A stretch of 36,845 nt of DNA from contig SVTO01000027.1 in assembly GCA_015063745.1 (NCBI GenBank), positions 1 through 36,845 on the forward strand, read 5' to 3'. A program made the translations under genes and the position numbers. The notes beneath the pieces are model-generated. The model was not told the DNA's origin, ran no database searches, and was given only the letters and a program-made list of their open reading frames with translations. Of the stretch, positions 32,540 through 36,845 are shown piece after piece. Numbering within the stretch: position 1 is the first letter of the stretch; each line of letters starts with the position of its first letter. Source of the DNA: Oscillospiraceae bacterium. Its GTDB lineage: Bacteria; Bacillota; Clostridia; Oscillospirales; CAG-272.

Positions 32540-32650
32540 TCTTCTCTCATCCGGACTCTGACCGTCGGCACAGGAATCACACCTGTTCGGCACATAAAGT
32601 GTTCGCGGGCTGTAACCGCCGGTAAGGAATTTCACCTGTCCCCAAAGAAA
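32540..32650 (-). ncRNA. FMN (RFN) riboswitch aptamer
   Basis: The minus strand shows GGGGACAGGTGAAATTCC, ACCGGCGGT, AGCCCGCGA, a GTGATTCC stretch, GCCGACGGT, AGAGTCCGGATG and AGAGAAGAAA in order. This is the six-helix RFN consensus. Binding of FMN is expected to favour the downstream terminator and reduce riboflavin uptake. Confidence 0.96.
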
Positions 32651-32682
32651 TAAATGCGAATGGATTCGGAAATATACAAAGA

Positions 32683-32720
32683 ATAGAAAAACACCCCCGG
32701 ATATTTCACCGGAGGTGTTT
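32683..32720 (-). terminator. Terminator of the rpsG-fusA-tuf cluster
   Basis: On the minus strand AAACACCTCCGG pairs with CCGGGGGTGTTT, followed by TTTCT. It lies 70 bases after the tuf stop. Confidence 0.85.
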
Positions 32721-32731
32721 CTATTTACGTC

Positions 32732-32758
32732 ATTGTAACTGAGCTTGTCCGATGTCAA
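32732..32758 (-). promoter_or_regulatory. Possible promoter for the ribU leader
   Basis: On the minus strand TTGACA (32758-32753) and TACAAT (32737-32732) are both near consensus, but the spacer is only 15 bases and the pair lies upstream of the tuf terminator hairpin. No better candidate was seen between that hairpin and the FMN aptamer. Confidence 0.4.
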
Positions 32759-32789
32759 GCATCAGCAGTAAACGTTAAGTTCGCTAAAC

Positions 32790-33995
32790 TTACGCGTTGA
32801 TTTCAGAAACAACGCCGGAACCTACGGTACGGCCACCTTCACGGATAGCGAAACGCAGACCCTTTTCAATAGCGATGGGGGTGATCAGTTCAACGTTCAT
32901 GTCAACGTTGTCGCCGGGACGGCACATTTCAACGTCAGCAGGCAGCTGGATAGTACCGGTAACGTCGGTAGTTCTGAAGTAGAACTGAGGTCTGTAACCG
33001 GAGAAGAAGGGCTTCTGACGGCCACCTTCTTTTTCAGTCAGAACGTAAACCTGACCAACGAACTTGGTGTGGGGGTTGATGGAGCCGGGCTTGCAGAGAA
33101 CCTGACCTCTTTCGATAGCCTTCTTGTCGATACCACGGAGCAGCAGACCAACGTTGTCACCAGCTTCAGCGGAATCAAGCAGCTTACGGAACATTTCAAC
33201 ACCGGTGATAACGGTGGTCTTCTTTTCATCGGTCAGACCAACGATTTCAACGGTATCACCCATCTTAACAGTACCACGTTCTACTCTACCGGTAGCAACG
33301 GTACCACGACCGGTGATGGAGAATACGTCTTCTACAGGCATCAGGAAGTCCAGATCAGACTTTCTTTCGGGAGTAGGAATGTATTCGTCAACAGCGTTCA
33401 TCAGTTCCAGGATGGAAGCGTATTCGGGAGCGGAAGCGTCGGTGCTGGTGGATTCCAGAGCGTCACGAGAGGAGCCCTTAACGATCGGAATATCGTCGCC
33501 GGGGAAGTCGTATTCGGACAGCAGTTCACGGATTTCCATTTCAACCAGTTCGAGCAGTTCTTCGTCGTCAACCAGGTCGGTCTTGTTCATGTAAACAACG
33601 ATTGCGGGAACGCCTACCTGACGAGCCAGCAGGATGTGTTCACGGGTCTGCTGCATAGGACCGTCGGAAGCAGCAACAACCAGGATAGCACCGTCCATCT
33701 GAGCAGCACCGGTGATCATGTTCTTAACATAGTCGGCGTGGCCGGGGCAGTCTACGTGAGCGTAGTGACGAGCTTCAGTTTCGTATTCAACGTGACGGGT
33801 GTTGATTGTGATACCACGAGCTCTTTCTTCGGGAGCGTTGTCGATCTGGTCATAAGCCATGAATTCAACGTTACCGTTAGTCAGACCAAGAACCTTGGTG
33901 ATAGCAGCGGTAGTAGTGGTCTTGCCGTGGTCAACGTGACCGATGGTACCAATGTTAACGTGCGGTTTGGTACGCTCAAATTTTTCCTTTGCCAT
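32790..33995 (-). CDS. tuf: Elongation factor Tu
   Basis: The GTPase that delivers aminoacyl-tRNA to the ribosome; 401 residues. The G1 loop GHVDHGKT spans 19-26, the G3 motif DCPGH 82-86 and the G4 motif NKTD 137-140. Domains 2 and 3 follow and end in the conserved [19 protein letters not shown] precedes the ATG at 33995. It is the last gene of the str-type cluster, 88 bases after fusA. Codon use is strongly biased, as expected for a highly expressed gene. Confidence 0.99.
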   Translation of the reverse strand: MAKEKFERTKPHVNIGTIGHVDHGKTTTTAAITKVLGLTNGNVEFMAYDQIDNAPEERARGITINTRHVEYETEARHYAHVDCPGHADYVKNMITGAAQMDGAILVVAASDGPMQQTREHILLARQVGVPAIVVYMNKTDLVDDEELLELVEMEIRELLSEYDFPGDDIPIVKGSSRDALESTSTDASAPEYASILELMNAVDEYIPTPERKSDLDFLMPVEDVFSITGRGTVATGRVERGTVKMGDTVEIVGLTDEKKTTVITGVEMFRKLLDSAEAGDNVGLLLRGIDKKAIERGQVLCKPGSINPHTKFVGQVYVLTEKEGGRQKPFFSGYRPQFYFRTTDVTGTIQLPADVEMCRPGDNVDMNVELITPIAIEKGLRFAIREGGRTVGSGVVSEINA

Positions 33996-34053
33996 TTGGA
34001 TTGTCCTCCTGAATTTAAATATAAATTTTATGGTTTAAATTTATTGGGTTTTG

Positions 34054-34076
34054 ATTATAACGAACGAATGGTTCGT
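34054..34076 (-). promoter_or_regulatory. Possible internal tuf promoter element and hairpin
   Basis: Between fusA and tuf the minus strand has ACGAAC/GTTCGT (34076-34071 and 34065-34060) forming a six-base stem, immediately followed by TATAAT (34059-34054). No good -35 lies 17 bases upstream, so promoter activity is only a possibility. Confidence 0.3.
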
Positions 34077-34083
34077 GTGTACC

Positions 34084-36165
34084 TTACTTAGCAACGGTAC
34101 GTGCCTTCACGATGGTTTCGTGTACGCTCTTGGGAACCTGTGCAAAGTGATCGGGTTCCATAGAGTAGGTACCACGACCCTGAGAACGGGAACGAAGAAC
34201 GGTAGCGTAACCGAACATTTCGGAAAGCGGGATGAAAGCGTTGATCTGGTATGCACCAAATACGCTGTCCATGGACTGAATCTGGCCGCGGCGCTGGTTG
34301 ATATCACCGATAACGTCGCCCATGTATTCTTCGGGAATTACTACGACAACCTTCATGATCGGCTCGGTCAGCACGGGTGCAGCCTTTGCCATAGCTTCCT
34401 TGAACGCCATAGAACCGGCGATCTTGAATGCCATTTCAGAAGAGTCAACTTCGTGGTAAGAACCGTCGTACAGGTTTACCTTAACGTCCACAACGTTGTA
34501 ACCGGCAACAACACCATTCTGCATAGCGCTCTTGATACCGGCTTCAACAGCAGGAATATATTCCTTCGGGATAGCACCACCAACAACGGTGTTTTCGAAT
34601 ACGAAGCCTGCACCGGGTTCGTTGGGTTCAATGTTGATCTTAACGTGACCATACTGACCCTTACCACCGGACTGACGTGCATACTTCATATCAACATCAG
34701 CGGGCTTGGTGATGGTTTCCTTATAAGCAACCTGAGGACGACCAACGTTGGCTTCTACCTTGAATTCACGCAGCAGACGGTCAACGATGATTTCCAGGTG
34801 CAATTCACCCATACCGGCAATGATGGTCTGACCGGTATCTTCATCCGTATAGGTACGGAATGTCGGGTCTTCTTCAGCCAGCTTGGACAGGGCGATGCCC
34901 ATCTTTTCTTCACCGGCCTTGGTCTTGGGCTCGATTGCAACGCGGATAACAGGTTCCGGGAATTCCATGGATTCCAGGATGATGGGAGCCTTTTCGTCGC
35001 AGAAGGTGTCACCGGTGGTGGTGTTCTTTACAGAAACAACAGCCGCGATGTCACCGGCATAGCACACATCCAGGTCCTTACGGTCATTGGCGTGCATCTG
35101 CAGGATACGACCAAAACGTTCTCTGGCCTTCTTAGCCGGGTTGTAAGCGGTCATACCGGTCTGAATAGAACCGGAGTATACACGGAAGAAGCAGAGCTTA
35201 CCAACGTAGGGGTCGGTCATGATCTTGAACGCAAGAGCTGCAAACGGTTCTTCATCGGATGCAGGACGTTCTTCTTCTTCTTCGGTGATGGGGTTGATAC
35301 CCTTGATTGCGGGAATATCCAGAGGAGAAGGCATGAAATCAACAACTGCGTCGAGCAGCTTCTGAACACCCTTGTTCTTGTAGGAAGTACCGCAGATTAC
35401 GGGTACGAATTTGTTAGCGATGGTTGCACGGCGGATAGCAGCCTTGATGTCGTCGATGGTGAATTCTTCACCTTCGATGTACATTTCGAAGAATTCTTCG
35501 TCAGCTTCTGCCAGAGATTCCAGCATAGCTGCATGATATTCTTCCGCCTTGCCGCGCATTTCTTCGGGAATCTCTTCAACACGCATATCCTTGCCGAGGT
35601 CATCATAATAGACGTCGGCTTCCATGTTGATCAGATCGATGATACCCCGGAATTTTTCTTCAGCCCCGATAGGAAGCTGAATCGGAACAGCATTGGCCTT
35701 CAGACGTTCCTTCATCATGTCAACTACATGATAGAAGTCTGCGCCCATGATGTCCATCTTGTTGACGTATGCCATTCTCGGAACACCGTACTTGGTGGCC
35801 TGTCTCCAAACGGTTTCGGACTGGGGTTCTACACCACCCTTGGCGCAGAATACAGTAACGGAGCCGTCGAGAACACGCAGAGAACGTTCAACTTCTACAG
35901 TAAAGTCAACGTGACCGGGAGTGTCGATGATGTTGATACGTGTATCATTCCAGAAGCATGTGGTAGCAGCGGAGGTAATGGTGATACCTCTTTCCTGCTC
36001 CTGTTCCATCCAGTCCATAGTAGCGGAACCTTCGTGGGTTTCACCGATCTTATGGGTCTTACCGGTATAGAACAGAATACGCTCAGTGGTAGTGGTCTTA
36101 CCGGCATCGATGTGTGCCATGATACCGATATTCCGGGTACGCTCAAGCGAATAATCCCTTGCCAT
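34084..36165 (-). CDS. fusA: Elongation factor G
   Basis: The translocase GTPase of protein synthesis; 693 residues, normal length for the main EF-G. G1 is AHIDAGKTT at 17-25, G3 is DTPGHVDF and G4 is NKMD. Domain II to V follow, with [12 protein letters not shown] in domain IV and the [15 protein letters not shown] end. AAAGGAG lies upstream of the ATG at 36165 with a rather long spacing (13 bases). It is the middle gene of rpsG-fusA-tuf. Confidence 0.99.
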   Translation of the reverse strand: MARDYSLERTRNIGIMAHIDAGKTTTTERILFYTGKTHKIGETHEGSATMDWMEQEQERGITITSAATTCFWNDTRINIIDTPGHVDFTVEVERSLRVLDGSVTVFCAKGGVEPQSETVWRQATKYGVPRMAYVNKMDIMGADFYHVVDMMKERLKANAVPIQLPIGAEEKFRGIIDLINMEADVYYDDLGKDMRVEEIPEEMRGKAEEYHAAMLESLAEADEEFFEMYIEGEEFTIDDIKAAIRRATIANKFVPVICGTSYKNKGVQKLLDAVVDFMPSPLDIPAIKGINPITEEEEERPASDEEPFAALAFKIMTDPYVGKLCFFRVYSGSIQTGMTAYNPAKKARERFGRILQMHANDRKDLDVCYAGDIAAVVSVKNTTTGDTFCDEKAPIILESMEFPEPVIRVAIEPKTKAGEEKMGIALSKLAEEDPTFRTYTDEDTGQTIIAGMGELHLEIIVDRLLREFKVEANVGRPQVAYKETITKPADVDMKYARQSGGKGQYGHVKINIEPNEPGAGFVFENTVVGGAIPKEYIPAVEAGIKSAMQNGVVAGYNVVDVKVNLYDGSYHEVDSSEMAFKIAGSMAFKEAMAKAAPVLTEPIMKVVVVIPEEYMGDVIGDINQRRGQIQSMDSVFGAYQINAFIPLSEMFGYATVLRSRSQGRGTYSMEPDHFAQVPKSVHETIVKARTVAK

Positions 36166-36285
36166 AGTGTATTCAAATCTCCTTTATTTTAGGGGCATGG
36201 ACATTACTGCGCAGAGCAGCAATGCAAAGTCGGTTTTAAATGAAACAGTAAAAACTTCACTATGATATTTCGGGTGGCAGTCCGA

Positions 36286-36756
36286 TTAATATCTGAAGTG
36301 TGCGAATGCCTTGTTGGCTTCTGCCATTCTATGGGTTTCTTCCTTCTTCTTGAACGCACCGCCGGCGCTGTTCTTAGCGTCGATGATTTCGTTAGCAAGG
36401 CGTTCTGCCATGGTCTTTTCGCTTCTGGTACGAGAGAAAGCAACCATCCAACGCAGACCGAGAGTCTGACGTCTTTCAGGTCTAACTTCCATAGGAACCT
36501 GGTAGTTGGAACCACCTACGCGGCGAGCCTTTACTTCCAGAACGGGCATAACATTTTCAAGTGCTTCGTTGAAAGCTTCCAGGGGATTCTGACCGCTCTT
36601 GGCTTCAACGATTGCGAATGCATCGTAAACGATCTTCTGAGCAACACCCTTCTTACCGTCGTACATGATGTTATTCACAAGCTTGGTAACCAGCTTGGAA
36701 TTGTACAGCGGATCGGGCAATACATCTCTCTTAGAGATCTGACCTCTTCTAGACAC
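36286..36756 (-). CDS. rpsG: Ribosomal protein S7
   Basis: The 30S head assembly protein that binds the 3' major domain of 16S rRNA. From the GTG at 36756, behind GGAGGGAAG (36769-36761), the product is exactly 156 residues, the canonical S7 length, beginning [44 protein letters not shown] and [11 protein letters not shown] are family signatures. The frame is open upstream to an ATG, but that extension is not S7-like. rpsL is expected just beyond the right edge. Confidence 0.98.
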   Translation of the reverse strand: MSRRGQISKRDVLPDPLYNSKLVTKLVNNIMYDGKKGVAQKIVYDAFAIVEAKSGQNPLEAFNEALENVMPVLEVKARRVGGSNYQVPMEVRPERRQTLGLRWMVAFSRTRSEKTMAERLANEIIDAKNSAGGAFKKKEETHRMAEANKAFAHFRY

Positions 36757-36845
36757 TGTTCTTCCCTCCTTCATTAAAATTATGATATCACAGGTACTCG
36801 AAAGAAATCTTCCGTAAGTGCGACCGGGCCAGTGTAACATTTATT

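Noticed and set aside
34051-36192. A plus-strand open frame of about 713 codons opposite fusA, and a similar one opposite tuf
   Set aside because: It mirrors the strong codon bias of highly expressed translation factors; the protein is Phe/Asn/Gly-rich without family features.

Overview
The window reads as chromosomal DNA of a Gram-positive anaerobe of the Bacillota, most likely class Clostridia and plausibly a gut Oscillospirales-type fermenter; the taxon is inference. Supporting signs are the rpsG-fusA-tuf cluster, a SAM-I (S-box) riboswitch before metK, an FMN (RFN) riboswitch before a RibU-type ECF subunit, strong AGGAGG-like ribosome sites, and many sigma-A-type promoters with exact 17-base spacers. 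No tRNA, rRNA, CRISPR, prophage or insertion sequence was seen. The first 300 bases are AT-richer than the rest and may be the edge of a different segment.

Layout. 1-340: end of an unidentified gene and its terminator. 529-8449: a tight rightward run of ligA, an alpha/beta hydrolase, a GH36 alpha-galactosidase, murJ and a GT4 glycosyltransferase. 8570-9070: a CarD-like regulator with its own promoter, converging on a large M16C peptidase (9156-12107, minus). pfkA is divergent from the peptidase. 13691-16750: two paralogous orphan sugar-type solute-binding lipoproteins (minus), each with its own promoter. 17110-18249: LOG-family protein and GNAT acetyltransferase. 18460-19923: tandem ThuA-like genes, the second broken by one missing base. 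19972-23771 (minus): a four-gene operon of a siroheme-type reductase with two ferredoxin clusters, followed by the binding protein, permease and ATPase of an iron/cobalamin-type ABC importer. 24016-25146: iron-type alcohol dehydrogenase. 25300-28174 (minus): L-fucose isomerase, preceded by an M14-fold protein that has lost its zinc ligands. 28338-30276: an unknown membrane protein and a trigger-factor-like lipoprotein. 30347-32415 (minus): metK and ribU, each behind a riboswitch. 32790-36756 (minus): tuf, fusA, rpsG.

Taken together the content is core housekeeping (replication ligase, cell-wall lipid flippase, glycolysis, SAM synthesis, translation) interleaved with saccharide use (alpha-galactosidase, fucose isomerase, ThuA proteins, binding lipoproteins). 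The items most worth following up are the reductase/ABC-importer operon with its odd reductase architecture, the zinc-less M14 protein, the duplicated and frameshifted ThuA pair, and a three-copy palindromic element that always sits just after a stop codon in the same orientation relative to the gene.
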